A stretch of 64,000 bases of DNA from the NCBI RefSeq assembly GCF_009696675.1, contig NZ_VULN01000015.1:1-64000 (forward strand). Reading direction: 5' to 3'. Shown piece after piece: positions 25,420-33,737 of the stretch (position 1 is the stretch's first letter; every line of letters begins with the position of its first letter). The stretch is from Acidaminococcus fermentans. Lineage in GTDB: Bacteria; Bacillota; Negativicutes; Acidaminococcales; Acidaminococcaceae. The position numbers were made by a program, and so were the translations under genes. The notes beneath the pieces were generated by a model. The model worked only from the letters and a program-made list of their open reading frames with translations, did no database searches and was not told the DNA's origin.

Positions 25420-25482
25420 AGGCTGTTGCCTTGGTAGCAGCCTGTCAACGGCCGCTGACCGCTGACTGTTGACTGCTGACAA
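25420..25482 (+). repeat. TGAC heptad repeat downstream of ftsH
   Basis: A weak hairpin GGCTGTTGCC...GGTAGCAGCC (25423-25442) is followed by CGGCCGC and units TGACCGC, TGACTGT, TGACTGC and TGACAAG. A terminator then follows at 25487. Confidence 0.7.
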
Positions 25483-25486
25483 GAAA

Positions 25487-25513
25487 GGGCTGTTGCTCAG
25501 GCAACAGCCCTTT
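25487..25513 (+). terminator. ftsH terminator
   Basis: GGGCTGTTGC-TCAG-GCAACAGCCC then TTTA; part of the recurrent stem family. Confidence 0.85.
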
Positions 25514-25569
25514 ATCCAAGCAATTGCGTTAACATACTTCTCCCAACAGGGAACGAAAGGAAGACTGTC

Positions 25570-26565
25570 ATGCGTACTGAAATCCTGAACATCCTTCGTA
25601 AAAAAGCGCCGGAACCGGTTTCCGGCGAGGAACTGGCCAAACAGCTGGGAATTACCCGGACGGCCATCTGGAAGCATATTCAGACCCTGAAAAAGGAAGG
25701 CTACGGCATCGAAGCGTTCACCAAAAAAGGCTATGTGCTCACTTCCGTGCCGGACAAACTGCTGCCTTCGGAAATCATGGCCCATCTCCATACCCGGTTC
25801 GTGGGCCGGTCCATCTGTTATGAGGAAAGCGTCACCAGCTCCAACGAAGTATTGAAGAAGCTGGCGGACAAAAACGCCGCCGACGGAACCGTCTGTGTGG
25901 CGGAAGAACAGACCGGGGGCAAGGGACGGCTGGCCCGGGGCTGGTTCAGTCCCAAAGGCAAGGGCCTGTGGTTCTCCCTGCTGCTGAAGCCCGCCTTCCT
26001 GCCCCAGGAAGCCCCCAAAATGACCCTGCTCAGCGCCGTGGCGGTGGTCCGGGCCATCCGGGAAGTCTGCCAGGTGGATGCCCGGATCAAGTGGCCCAAC
26101 GATGTGCTGCTGAACGGGAAGAAGCTGGTGGGGATCCTTACGGAAATGAGTGCGGAATTCGGCCACATCAACTATCTGGTGGTGGGCATCGGCATCAATG
26201 TGTGCGTGCCCAAAGAGATGGTGCCGGAAGAACTCCGGGCCGCCGCCATTTCCATTGCCGATGCAGCGGAAAAACCGGTGGACCGGGTGGCTCTCCTGGC
26301 CAAGGTGCTGGATTATCTGGAATACTATTATGACCTTGCCTGCCGGGAAGGGTTCGGCCCCATCCTGGACCAGTGGCGGAAATATTCCATCACCCTGGGA
26401 AAACAGGTGAAGGTGATCGCACCGGACAAGACCTATGTGGGGACGGCCCTGGACATCGATGATACCGGGGCTCTCCAGGTGAAGAAAGAGGACGGTACGG
26501 TGGAAACCGTCCTGGCCGGGGATGTTTCCATTCGTCCGGCCCAGGGAAAGGGGAAATACGCATGA
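25570..26565 (+). CDS. birA: Biotin operon repressor / biotin-protein ligase
   Basis: This 331-residue bifunctional protein has an N-terminal winged helix (about 1-65, SGEELAKQLGITRTAIWKHIQTLKKEGYGIEA). The ligase domain has EEQTGGKGRLARGWFSPKGKGLWFSLLL, KWPNDVLLNGKKLVGILTE and GIGINV. The C-terminal SH3-like domain is present. It activates biotin and attaches it to carboxylases, and may repress biotin uptake. The stop overlaps the bioY start (ATGA), so uptake and ligation are co-expressed. Confidence 0.95.
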   Translation: MRTEILNILRKKAPEPVSGEELAKQLGITRTAIWKHIQTLKKEGYGIEAFTKKGYVLTSVPDKLLPSEIMAHLHTRFVGRSICYEESVTSSNEVLKKLADKNAADGTVCVAEEQTGGKGRLARGWFSPKGKGLWFSLLLKPAFLPQEAPKMTLLSAVAVVRAIREVCQVDARIKWPNDVLLNGKKLVGILTEMSAEFGHINYLVVGIGINVCVPKEMVPEELRAAAISIADAAEKPVDRVALLAKVLDYLEYYYDLACREGFGPILDQWRKYSITLGKQVKVIAPDKTYVGTALDIDDTGALQVKKEDGTVETVLAGDVSIRPAQGKGKYA

Positions 26566-27122
26566 ACCGGACCAGAAACATGATGGGAGCCGGGCTGTTC
26601 ACCGCCCTGATCATCCTCAGTTCCTATGTGACTATTCCCCTGGGACCGGTGCCGGTGACCCTCCAGACTCTGATGGTGCTCCTGGCCGGGTTCCTGCTGG
26701 GACCGGTGTGGGGACTGGCCAGCGTGCTGGTATGGATGGTCCTGGGCTGTGTGGGGCTGCCCGTATTCAACCAGGGCCAGGCCGGCATCGTCATGCTGGC
26801 AGGGCCCACCGGGGGCTTCATCCTCAGCTTCCCGGTGGTGGCATGGCTGGCCGGGAAGGTCAGCCGGGGATCCTGGGCCGGGGACAGCCTGTGGAAGAAC
26901 TTCCTGGCCCTGGCCGGGGTGACGGTGGTGTGCTACATCATCGGAGCCATCGGCTTTAAACTGAGCTTCGCCTTTTTCCTCCACAAGCCCATGACCTGGG
27001 AAAAGACCCTGGCTCTGTCCGTGGCCCCCTTCCTGCCCCTGGACATCGTAAAAGCCCTGATCACCGCCTTCCTGGGCACCCGCATCCGCCGGGCCCTGAA
27101 GGCAGGGGGGATGTGGGAGTAA
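26562..27122 (+). CDS. bioY: BioY biotin transporter substrate-binding membrane protein
   Basis: This 186-residue S-component has about six membrane segments and family motifs: YVTIPLGPVPVTLQTLMVLLAGFLLGP and GPTGGFILSFP. It binds biotin, alone or with an ECF energising module encoded elsewhere. No biotin synthesis genes are present in this window, which fits dependence on uptake. Confidence 0.95.
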   Translation: MNRTRNMMGAGLFTALIILSSYVTIPLGPVPVTLQTLMVLLAGFLLGPVWGLASVLVWMVLGCVGLPVFNQGQAGIVMLAGPTGGFILSFPVVAWLAGKVSRGSWAGDSLWKNFLALAGVTVVCYIIGAIGFKLSFAFFLHKPMTWEKTLALSVAPFLPLDIVKALITAFLGTRIRRALKAGGMWE

Positions 27123-27124
27123 AG

Positions 27125-27154
27125 ACGGTCAATTGACCGTTGACCGCTGACAAA
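27125..27154 (+). repeat. TGAC heptad repeat downstream of bioY
   Basis: GGTCAATTGACCGTTGACC and GCTGACAAA give three successive TGAC units (TGACCGT, TGACCGC, TGACAAA) directly before the terminator. Confidence 0.65.
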
Positions 27155-27155
27155 G

Positions 27156-27196
27156 GGGGTAATGCTGTATGGAACATACAGCATTACCCCCTTTTC
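27156..27196 (+). terminator. birA-bioY terminator
   Basis: A 17-bp perfect stem, GGGGGTAATGCTGTATG (27156-27172) with its complement (27176-27192) and loop GAA, followed by TTTT. Confidence 0.92.
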
Positions 27197-27197
27197 C

Positions 27198-27343
27198 TTG
27201 ACAACTCCCCCCGTTGCCCCTATAATAAAGTCGTTTATGGACCGGACCTGTACGGAGAGAGAATGCCGGGAGCCCTGCTGCAGGGTGCTTCTGAGGGATT
27301 CCCAGGCCGGTCATTCTAGAAACCGATATGGAGGGTTTTCACC
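27198..27343 (+). promoter_or_regulatory. coaX promoter and structured 5' leader
   Basis: A near-perfect promoter TTGACA (27198-27203)-17 bp-TATAAT (27221-27226) is followed by a ~110-nt leader. An outer stem pairs GACCGG-A-CCTG (27240-27250) with CAGGCCGGTC (27303-27312). Inside it lies the hairpin CCCTG-CTG-CAGGG (27283-27295). GGAGG precedes the coaX start. I could not match it to a known riboswitch class. A 37-codon frame from ATG 27237, rich in Cys and overlapping the coaX start, lacks a ribosome binding site. Confidence 0.65.
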
Positions 27344-28114
27344 ATGTTAATGGTCATGGATGTTGGCAACACCAACATCGTAGTAGGGGTTCACGACGGC
27401 AATACCTGGCAGGCACACTGGAGAATTTCCAGCAGCCGCTCCCGGACTTCCGATGAATTCGGCATCATCCTGGGCAGCATGTTTGCCTACAGCGGTATGG
27501 ATATGAAGGATATCGAAAACATCATCATTTCCACCGTAGTGCCGCCTCTTCTGGTACCCCTGTGCAACATGTGCAAGCGTTTCTTCAGCATCACTCCCTT
27601 TGTGGTCACCAGCGAAATCAAAACCGGTCTGAAACTGGATTACGATGATCCCTCCCAGATCGGGGCCGACCGGATCGTCAACGCAGTGGCTGCCCACAAC
27701 ATGTACGGGGACAAGGGGAATCTGATCATCATCGACTTCGGCACCGCCACCACCTTCTGCGCCCTGACCCCTGCCGGGGAATACCTGGGTGGCGCCATTG
27801 CCCCGGGCATTGGCATTTCCACTGAAGCCCTGTTCCAGAAAGCGGCCAAGCTGCCCCGGATCGAACTGATCAAGCCCCCCAAGGCAATCTGCCGGGACAC
27901 CATTCACGCCATGCGGTCCGGCGTGATTTACGGCTTTGTGGGCCAGATGGACGGCCTGATCACCCGGATGAAAAAAGAACTGGGAGGCCAGGCCTTTGTA
28001 GTAGCCACCGGAGGCTTTGGCAAACTGATGGCCAGCGAATCCGACCAGGTGGACGTAGTAGAACCCTTCCTCACCCTGGAAGGCCTGCGGATTCTGCATG
28101 AGATGAATAAATAA
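27344..28114 (+). CDS. coaX: Type III pantothenate kinase
   Basis: This 256-residue kinase performs the first step of CoA synthesis. ASKHA-fold motifs are MDVGNTNIVVGV at the N-terminus, PSQIGADRIVNAVAAH, IIDFGTATTFCAL, GGAIAPGIGISTEALF and ATGGFGKLMA. Type III enzymes are not feedback-inhibited by CoA. That makes the long structured leader upstream interesting as a possible control point. ATG 27344 has GGAGG eight bases upstream. Confidence 0.95.
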   Translation: MLMVMDVGNTNIVVGVHDGNTWQAHWRISSSRSRTSDEFGIILGSMFAYSGMDMKDIENIIISTVVPPLLVPLCNMCKRFFSITPFVVTSEIKTGLKLDYDDPSQIGADRIVNAVAAHNMYGDKGNLIIIDFGTATTFCALTPAGEYLGGAIAPGIGISTEALFQKAAKLPRIELIKPPKAICRDTIHAMRSGVIYGFVGQMDGLITRMKKELGGQAFVVATGGFGKLMASESDQVDVVEPFLTLEGLRILHEMNK

Positions 28115-28117
28115 AGG

Positions 28118-28182
28118 CGGTCGCGGGTCGCGGTCAGCTGTCAATGGTCAATGGCCGAAGGAAGCCAACTTTCGTTGGCTTT
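28118..28182 (-). repeat. Composite repeat, minus orientation (hairpin + CGGCC + heptads)
   Basis: Read on the minus strand, the hairpin AAGCCAAC-GAAA-GTTGGCTT (28181-28162) is followed by CTTCGGCC. Units TGACCAT, TGACAGC and TGACCGC come next, then degenerating GACC units. It has the same architecture as the copies at 32515 and 52774. Confidence 0.7.
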
Positions 28183-28203
28183 GAAAAATTGAAAACGGAA
28201 TGA

Positions 28204-28324
28204 CTGTTCCTGTCTGTAAGTGGAAACTCAGTTGTTATTGAGTTTTCGCCTTGGCTTTCTTTCAGACAGTTCTTTACAAGGAACAGATTCAAAAGCAGGA
28301 AGCAGTGAATTGCTGCTTCCTGCT
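28204..28324 (+). other. Structured intergenic element ending in a terminator-like hairpin
   Basis: Nested inverted repeats: CTGTTCC (28204-28210) with GGAACAG (28280-28286), TGTCTG (28211-28216) with CAGACA (28263-28268), and AAACTCA with TGAGTTT inside. A perfect 12-bp hairpin AGCAGGAAGCAG / CTGCTTCCTGCT (28294-28324) with only a short T run follows. No coding frame is credible. It could be a small RNA, an mRNA 3' structure or a mobile-element remnant. Confidence 0.5.
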
Positions 28325-28326
28325 TT

Positions 28327-28346
28327 CATTCGGCCATTGACAATCA
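28327..28346 (+). repeat. Short TGAC repeat remnant before dusB
   Basis: CATTCGGCCATTGACAATCA preserves the TTCGGCC prefix and one or two units. It is a minimal copy of the dispersed repeat. Confidence 0.5.
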
Positions 28347-28364
28347 GTAAAGGAGCACTCCTAA

Positions 28365-29357
28365 ATGACAACTCACATCGAAAAAACGCTGCAAACCCTC
28401 CTCCCGACCCGGCTCCCCATCGCCCTTGCCCCTATGGCCGGGGTTACGGATCTTCCTTTCCGGGTGATCTGCCGGGAGCTGGGGGCGGATTACACGGTTT
28501 CGGAGATGGTCAGCGCCAAGGCTTTGCTGTTCAGGAACCCCAAGACCTTTGCCATGTTGGAAGTGGATCCCCGGGAGCATCCGGTGGCCATCCAGCTGTT
28601 CGGTTCGGTGCCGGAGGAATTGGCCCGGGGTGCGAAAATCGTGGCGGAACACGGGGCGGACATCATCGACTTCAACATGGGCTGCCCGGTGCACAAAATC
28701 GTGGCCAATGGGGAAGGGTCCGCCCTGATGAAGGACCCCGAACGGGCCTATGCCTGTCTGGCGGCTCTGGTGGATGCGGTGGACCTGCCGGTGACGGTGA
28801 AGTTCCGGGCCGGCTGGGATGAGGAACACCGGAATGCGGTGGAGATCGCACGACTGGCAGAAAAGGCCGGCGTGGCGGCAGTGGCAGTCCATGGCCGTAC
28901 CCGGGGGCAGTTCTACAGCGGAAAGGCGGACTGGGACATTATCCGCCAGGTCAAGGAGGCCGTGTCCATTCCCGTACTGGGGAACGGAGATGTGTTCACC
29001 GCCCGGGATGCTCTGGCCCTGTGGGAGACCACCCACTGTGACGGAATCATGATCGCCCGGGGAGCCCAGGGAAATCCCTGGATCTTCCGGGAAGTGAAGG
29101 CGGCCCTGGCCGGGAAACCCATTCCAGCCGTGACCCTGGAGGAACGGTTTGCCATGGTCCGGCGCCATCTCCGGGACCTGATTGCCTTCAAGGGAGAAAA
29201 AGTGGCCATCCGGGAAATGCGCCACCATGGAGCCTGCTACTTCACTGGTCTCTCTCACAGCGCCCACTACCGGAACGCCATCAACCAGTGCCTGACAAAA
29301 GAAGCCTTTGAGCAGGTGCTGGAGGAGTATGAGGGGGAATTGGAAAAGGGACTGTGA
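28365..29357 (+). CDS. dusB: tRNA-dihydrouridine synthase
   Basis: This 330-residue FMN enzyme reduces uridine in tRNA. Motifs: [42 protein letters not shown] with the catalytic Cys, [31 protein letters not shown] and [20 protein letters not shown] precedes ATG 28365. The DusB subgroup is assigned by overall likeness. The stop codon lies in the arm of a shared convergent terminator. Confidence 0.92.
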   Translation: MTTHIEKTLQTLLPTRLPIALAPMAGVTDLPFRVICRELGADYTVSEMVSAKALLFRNPKTFAMLEVDPREHPVAIQLFGSVPEELARGAKIVAEHGADIIDFNMGCPVHKIVANGEGSALMKDPERAYACLAALVDAVDLPVTVKFRAGWDEEHRNAVEIARLAEKAGVAAVAVHGRTRGQFYSGKADWDIIRQVKEAVSIPVLGNGDVFTARDALALWETTHCDGIMIARGAQGNPWIFREVKAALAGKPIPAVTLEERFAMVRRHLRDLIAFKGEKVAIREMRHHGACYFTGLSHSAHYRNAINQCLTKEAFEQVLEEYEGELEKGL

Positions 29358-29390
29358 AAAAATGAGAAATCATTTTTTCACAGTCCCTTT
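29348..29390. terminator. Bidirectional terminator between dusB and the serine hydrolase gene
   Basis: An 18-bp perfect inverted repeat, GGGACTGTGAAAAAATGA / TCATTTTTTCACAGTCCC (loop GAAA), followed by TTTTTT. The left arm begins inside the dusB coding end. Confidence 0.85.
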
Positions 29391-29392
29391 TT

Positions 29393-30787
29393 TCAAAAGA
29401 ACGCCTTGTCACAAATGGCATTCATGATATTCTCTTCCCACACATAGTTCCCGCTGAATTTTCCTTCGCTCCTGGGGTCCTCGTCTTCGGCCACCGCTTC
29501 TCCGTTCATCATGTAGATGAACCCGTTTTTGGTGCCGGGGACCACGAACAGGCCGGACAGGAGGCCGTAGGCTTCCCCGGTGTGGCCCCACAGGTCCAGT
29601 TCATGGTCTTTCACCACCCGGGAGGTGCCGCTGCCCTTGATGGGATACATGGCCAGGCCGTAGGCCTCGATGGAGCCTCCGTAGGTGTTCCCGTTCTTCC
29701 TGGCCGGATCCCAGGTCCACTGGGTGGTCATCATTTCCCGCAGGGCCCCGGGCCGGAGCACCTGTCTACCTTTGTACTTCCCGTTGTTCAGGACCATCTG
29801 GAGGGCATGGCCCAGTTCGTCGTAGGAGATCCGCAGGCCCCCCTGCGGGGAGAAGAAGGTGGCGTTGGTGCCGGGCTGGTAGTCCTTCAGGCTGTAGAAG
29901 GCATCCAGGTCCCGGTGGTCCGGGTTCTGGACCTTCACCTGGTCTTTGGGAGGCTGTTTCCCCTGGTAGTCATCAATCTGAGGGATCCAGGGCCCCTGTT
30001 CATCCCATTTCCCATTGCTGTTCTTCTGGTAGATCACCCCCAGGTTTTTGAAGGCTCCTTTGGAAAGGTTCCCCACAGTGTAGTCCGCCTTGATGTCCAG
30101 GTCCTTCAGGATGTGCTTTTTCTGGTACAGATCGAACCGTTCCCCGGTGACTTTTTCGATGATGGTACCCAGAAGGCCGTAGTTGATGTTGGAGTACTTG
30201 AAGTATTCCCGGGGAGCCTGGCCGGCGGGAGCAAAATGGTCCCCGTTTTCATAGAACTTCCCGTCCTTCACGAAAAATTCCCGGACGGAGTATTCCGGGG
30301 GAATGGCATAGAGCTTCCCGTCCCGGAGACTGGAGGTGTGGCTTAGGAGCATCCGGACGGTAATGGGGGTGTCCGGATAGTTGGGATTCCAGAGAGGGAA
30401 GCCCAGGATCTCGCTTACATCCTGGTCCAGCCGGAGCTTCCCCTCATCCACCAGCTGCATGATGGTAAAGCCGGTGAACATCTTGGAGACGGAGGCCGCC
30501 CGGAACCGGGTATCCGGAGTGATGGGCAGGTCTTTCTGGCCGGGCTTTTCTGCAAAATACCGGTGTCCGGCAAAATGGGTGTAGACTTTCTTTCCGTTCT
30601 TGTACACTTCCACTCCCAGGCCGGGTACATGGGTGCCGTCATGGCCCACCATTTCATCCAGCTGGGCGGACAGGGCTTTGGCCGCCTTGGGATCCATGGC
30701 CTTCCGGGCCAGGGCGTACTGGGGCATGAGCACGGCGGCACACAGCCCCAGGGCCGCCAGCCATTTCAGATGGTGCTTCGTTTGCAT
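29393..30787 (-). CDS. Secreted serine hydrolase, class C beta-lactamase/penicillin-binding fold
   Basis: This 464-residue protein starts MQTKHHLKWLAALGLCAAVLMPQYALA, a signal peptide. Catalytic motifs of the AmpC/EstB fold are SVSKM (Ser-x-x-Lys), YSN (in YFKYSNINYGLLG) and HTG (WGHTGEAYG). Such proteins act as D-aminopeptidases, esterases or cell-wall peptidases, so antibiotic hydrolysis should not be assumed. The start at 30787 has AAAGGAGG; a 20-codon upstream extension is not used. It is monocistronic under a TTGACT-N17-TATAAT promoter. Confidence 0.88.
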   Translation of the reverse strand: MQTKHHLKWLAALGLCAAVLMPQYALARKAMDPKAAKALSAQLDEMVGHDGTHVPGLGVEVYKNGKKVYTHFAGHRYFAEKPGQKDLPITPDTRFRAASVSKMFTGFTIMQLVDEGKLRLDQDVSEILGFPLWNPNYPDTPITVRMLLSHTSSLRDGKLYAIPPEYSVREFFVKDGKFYENGDHFAPAGQAPREYFKYSNINYGLLGTIIEKVTGERFDLYQKKHILKDLDIKADYTVGNLSKGAFKNLGVIYQKNSNGKWDEQGPWIPQIDDYQGKQPPKDQVKVQNPDHRDLDAFYSLKDYQPGTNATFFSPQGGLRISYDELGHALQMVLNNGKYKGRQVLRPGALREMMTTQWTWDPARKNGNTYGGSIEAYGLAMYPIKGSGTSRVVKDHELDLWGHTGEAYGLLSGLFVVPGTKNGFIYMMNGEAVAEDEDPRSEGKFSGNYVWEENIMNAICDKAFF

Positions 30788-30858
30788 AAAAAGACCTCCT
30801 TTGAACAGTTCCGGAATTTCGACGGAAAAATCAGGCTTTTCCGTCACTACCAGTACCC

Positions 30859-30887
30859 ATTATACCGGTGAACAAAAAGACAGTCAA
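30859..30887 (-). promoter_or_regulatory. Promoter of the serine hydrolase gene
   Basis: On the minus strand TTGACT (30887-30882), 17 bp, TATAAT (30864-30859), about 70 bp before the start. Confidence 0.75.
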
Positions 30888-30933
30888 CATGTATACAGCA
30901 TACTATATAATGTTAAAAAATCGGAATACTTCA

Positions 30934-31087
30934 TTGACAGTAGACGGGCGGATACGGTAAACTTAAGTTGTAAGACCCATAGAGAATGCTGTTTCATTTT
31001 GTGTGGGCTATGGCCAATAGCTCAGGGAGCATTGTGAGACCCAGCATGGGGCAGAGTGGTTTTGCTGCGCCTTTGCTGGGCTTTTTT
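30934..31087 (+). promoter_or_regulatory. pepV promoter and leader with terminator/antiterminator potential
   Basis: TTGACA (30934-30939), 18 bp, TAAACT (30958-30963). The leader has CCATAG (30977-30982) that can pair with CTATGG (31008-31013). AATGCT (30985-30990) can pair with AGCATT (31028-31033) or, as ATGCT, with AGCAT (31043-31047). The latter lies inside the 5' arm of a terminator CCCAGCA (31040-31046) / TGCTGGG (31074-31080) plus T6 (31082-31087). Crossing and mutually exclusive pairings of this kind are typical of riboswitches or attenuators. No known class was recognised. Confidence 0.6.
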
Positions 31088-31134
31088 GTACCCCGGCAGC
31101 AGGCTCTGAGGGAAAAACATCAGGAGGTCGTACA

Positions 31135-32514
31135 ATGAATTTAGCAAAACTGGTAGACAACAATCGGGAAGCCATGGTGAAAACCCTGCAGGAAGCCGTC
31201 CGGATCAAAAGTGTCCAGGAACCGGCTGTGCCCGGCAAGCCTTTCGGGGAAGGTCCGGCCCGATGCCTGGCCTATATGCTGGAAGAAGCGGCCAAAATGG
31301 GCTTCCGCACGGAAAATGTGGACAACTATATGGGCTGGTGTGAATACGGGGAAGGACCGGAAATGGTAGCCGTCCTGGGGCATCTGGATGTGGTGCCGGA
31401 AGGGGACGGCTGGACGAAGGATCCCTACAGCGGGGAAGCGGACGGAGAAAACGTCTACGGCCGGGGCACCATGGATGACAAAGGCCCCACCACCGCCGCC
31501 CTCTATGCCCTGAAGGCCCTGAAGGACAGCGGGGCTCCCCTGAAACGGCGGATCCGGATCCTCTTTGGTACCAACGAGGAAACCGGCAGCCAGGACATGA
31601 AGCATTACCTGGAAAAAGGCGGGGAAATCCCTGTGTGCGGGTTCACCCCCGATGGAGAATACCCGGTGATCAACGGGGAAAAAGGCATCATCAACGTAAC
31701 CTTTGAACGGGCCTACACCCAGGAGGGTGGTCTGGTTCTGAAGGAAATCAAAGGGGGCTCCGCCTTCAACGTGGTGCCGGCCCTGGCTTCCGCCACCATC
31801 CAGTGCGCGCCTGCAGAAGCCGCCAAGATCCTGGAAAAATATGGAGAAAAGGATCCCAAGGTCCAGTGGGAAGTAATCCCGGAAGGGTTGAAAGTCACTG
31901 CCCAGGGAGTCCAGGCCCATGCAGCTTCTCCGGAAAAGGGAGAAAATGCCATCGGCCGTCTCCTGGCTGCTCTGGCGGAACTGCCCTTTGGGGATGATCT
32001 CCATCAGGCACTGGCGTTCCTGGGTCAAAAGATCGGTACGGAGATCCACGGGGAATCCCTGGGCATCTGCCTGGAGGATCCGGATTCCGGGAAGCTGTCC
32101 TTCAACCTGGGGGTTATTGCCGGAGACGCTGGGAAACTGACCTTGAAGATCAACTACCGGTATCCGGTGACCAAATCCTATGAGGACTGTGCTCCCAAAC
32201 TGGATGCCCAGTTCGCAGAAGCCGGGTTCCGGAAGGTCGGCGAAACCCACAAGAAATCCCTGTATGTGGATCCCAAAACCGACTACATCCAGACCCTGCT
32301 CCAGGTGTACGGAGAACTGACGGACTTTGAACCGAAGACCATCTGCATCGGAGGCGGCACCTACGCCAAGAGCATCCCCAATATTGTGGCCTTCGGGCCT
32401 ATTTTCCCGGGGGATGCAGTGCGGGAACACCTGCCTAATGAATACTGGGAAATCGACAAACTGGTGCTCAACGCCAAGATCTATGCGGAGGCTCTGTACC
32501 GGCTGGCGAAATAA
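31135..32514 (+). CDS. pepV: Dipeptidase PepV-like (M20 family)
   Basis: This 459-residue zinc dipeptidase cleaves unblocked dipeptides in the cytosol. The metal site has VLGHLDVVPEGDGW, YGRGTMDDKGPTTAAL, FGTNEETGSQDM and FTPDGEYPVINGEKG. The C-terminal CIGGGTYAKSIPN supplies the last ligand region. AGGAGG precedes ATG 31135. It stands upstream of a dipeptide epimerase and a permease, suggesting use of Ala-Glu type peptides. Its own leader may be regulated. Confidence 0.92.
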   Translation: MNLAKLVDNNREAMVKTLQEAVRIKSVQEPAVPGKPFGEGPARCLAYMLEEAAKMGFRTENVDNYMGWCEYGEGPEMVAVLGHLDVVPEGDGWTKDPYSGEADGENVYGRGTMDDKGPTTAALYALKALKDSGAPLKRRIRILFGTNEETGSQDMKHYLEKGGEIPVCGFTPDGEYPVINGEKGIINVTFERAYTQEGGLVLKEIKGGSAFNVVPALASATIQCAPAEAAKILEKYGEKDPKVQWEVIPEGLKVTAQGVQAHAASPEKGENAIGRLLAALAELPFGDDLHQALAFLGQKIGTEIHGESLGICLEDPDSGKLSFNLGVIAGDAGKLTLKINYRYPVTKSYEDCAPKLDAQFAEAGFRKVGETHKKSLYVDPKTDYIQTLLQVYGELTDFEPKTICIGGGTYAKSIPNIVAFGPIFPGDAVREHLPNEYWEIDKLVLNAKIYAEALYRLAK

Positions 32515-32568
32515 AGGCGGTCAGCTGTCAACGGTCAGCGGCCGGAGGAAGCCAGTCTCGCTGGCTTT
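32515..32568 (-). repeat. Composite TGAC repeat, minus orientation
   Basis: On the minus strand the hairpin AAAGCCAG-CGAGA-CTGGCTT (32568-32549) precedes CTCCGGCC, then GCTGACCGTTGACAGCTGACC. It separates pepV from the epimerase gene. Confidence 0.7.
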
Positions 32569-32609
32569 CAATGAAGAACAATGGTTGTGCAATTAAGGAG
32601 GGAAAGCCA

Positions 32610-33704
32610 ATGAAAATCACGAAAGTTCGCCTGGGACGGATTTCCGTTCCCCTTCGGGTACCGTTCAAAACCGCTTTGCGGCAGGTCAACAGTGTGGAGG
32701 ATATCATTGTGGAGATCCACACGGATACCGGTGAGGTGGGATTCGGGGAAGCGCCCCCAACGGGAGTCATTACCGGAGATACCACCGGAGCCATCATTGG
32801 CGCCTTCCAGGATCATATCAGCAAGACCCTGGTGGGCCGGGACGTGGATGACTTCGAAGATATCACCCGGGCGGTCCAGGACTGCATCGTGAAGAATTCC
32901 AGTGCCAAGGCTGCGGCGGACATGGCCCTGTGGGACCTGTACGGCAAGAAGTACGGGATTCCGGTGTACAAAATGCTGGGAGGCGCCCGGAACAAGATCG
33001 TTACGGACATCACCATCAGCGTGAATCCCCCAGAAGAAATGGCCCGGGATGCAGTGAATGCCCTGGAACGGGGCTATGACACCCTGAAAGTGAAGGTGGG
33101 CATCGATCCGTCCCTGGATGTGGCCCGGCTGGCCGCCATCCGGAAGGCTGTGGGGCCGGACATCCGGATCCGCATCGATGCCAACCAGGCCTGGAGCCCC
33201 AAACAGGCAGTACGCCTGCTGAACCAGATGCAGGAAAAGGGCCTGGATATCGAACTGGTGGAACAGCCGGTAAAGGCCCACGACCTGGAAGGGCTGAAAT
33301 ACGTCACGGAACGGTCCTATGTGCCGGTACTGGCCGACGAAGCGGTGTTCTCCGTAGAGGACGCTCTGAAAATCGTCCAGATGCAGGCGGCGGACCTGAT
33401 CAACATCAAATTGATGAAATGCGGCGGTCTTACCAACGCCCTGAAAATCGCCACCCTGGCGGAAGTCTGCGGGGTGGAGTGCATGATCGGATGCATGCTG
33501 GAGGCCAAGGTCAGCGTCAATGCGGCGGTGCACCTGGCCTGTGCCCGGAAAATCATTACCCGGGTGGATCTGGACGGGCCGGTGCTCTGTTCCGAAGATC
33601 CGGTGGAAGGCGGCGCCGTCTTCAACGAAAAGGAAATCACGGTCAGCGACGGGCCGGGGCTGGGTGTCACCGGGGTCCGGGGCATCCGGTATCTGGACGA
33701 CTAG
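32610..33704 (+). CDS. L-Ala-D/L-Glu epimerase (dipeptide epimerase, enolase superfamily)
   Basis: This 364-residue muconate-lactonising-enzyme-like protein has the acid/base Lys in TLKVKVG and metal ligands Asp in RIDANQAW, Glu in ELVEQPV and Asp in LADEAV. The second catalytic Lys is in INIKLMKCGG. The end DGPGLGVTG is typical of the Ala-Glu epimerase group. It would convert L-Ala-D-Glu from peptidoglycan to L-Ala-L-Glu, which PepV can hydrolyse. ATG 32610 follows AAGGAGG. The specificity is inferred from motifs and neighbours. Confidence 0.85.
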   Translation: MKITKVRLGRISVPLRVPFKTALRQVNSVEDIIVEIHTDTGEVGFGEAPPTGVITGDTTGAIIGAFQDHISKTLVGRDVDDFEDITRAVQDCIVKNSSAKAAADMALWDLYGKKYGIPVYKMLGGARNKIVTDITISVNPPEEMARDAVNALERGYDTLKVKVGIDPSLDVARLAAIRKAVGPDIRIRIDANQAWSPKQAVRLLNQMQEKGLDIELVEQPVKAHDLEGLKYVTERSYVPVLADEAVFSVEDALKIVQMQAADLINIKLMKCGGLTNALKIATLAEVCGVECMIGCMLEAKVSVNAAVHLACARKIITRVDLDGPVLCSEDPVEGGAVFNEKEITVSDGPGLGVTGVRGIRYLDD

Positions 33705-33737
33705 CCTCCTGACGGGGAAAAGAAAGGGGAGATTTCT

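Noticed and set aside
27237-27312. TPP riboswitch in the coaX leader (ACCTG...GAATGCC resembles part of the THI box)
   Set aside because: The CTGAGA and ACCTGATCTGGATAATGCC elements are not in the right order or spacing, and the resemblance is short.
29393-30787. Antibiotic-resistance beta-lactamase
   Set aside because: The fold and SxxK motif are shared by many cell-wall peptidases and esterases; nothing visible specifies beta-lactam hydrolysis.
31011-31134. Small coding frame starting ATG 31011 in the pepV leader
   Set aside because: No ribosome binding site, overlaps the terminator hairpin, and amino acid content is unremarkable.
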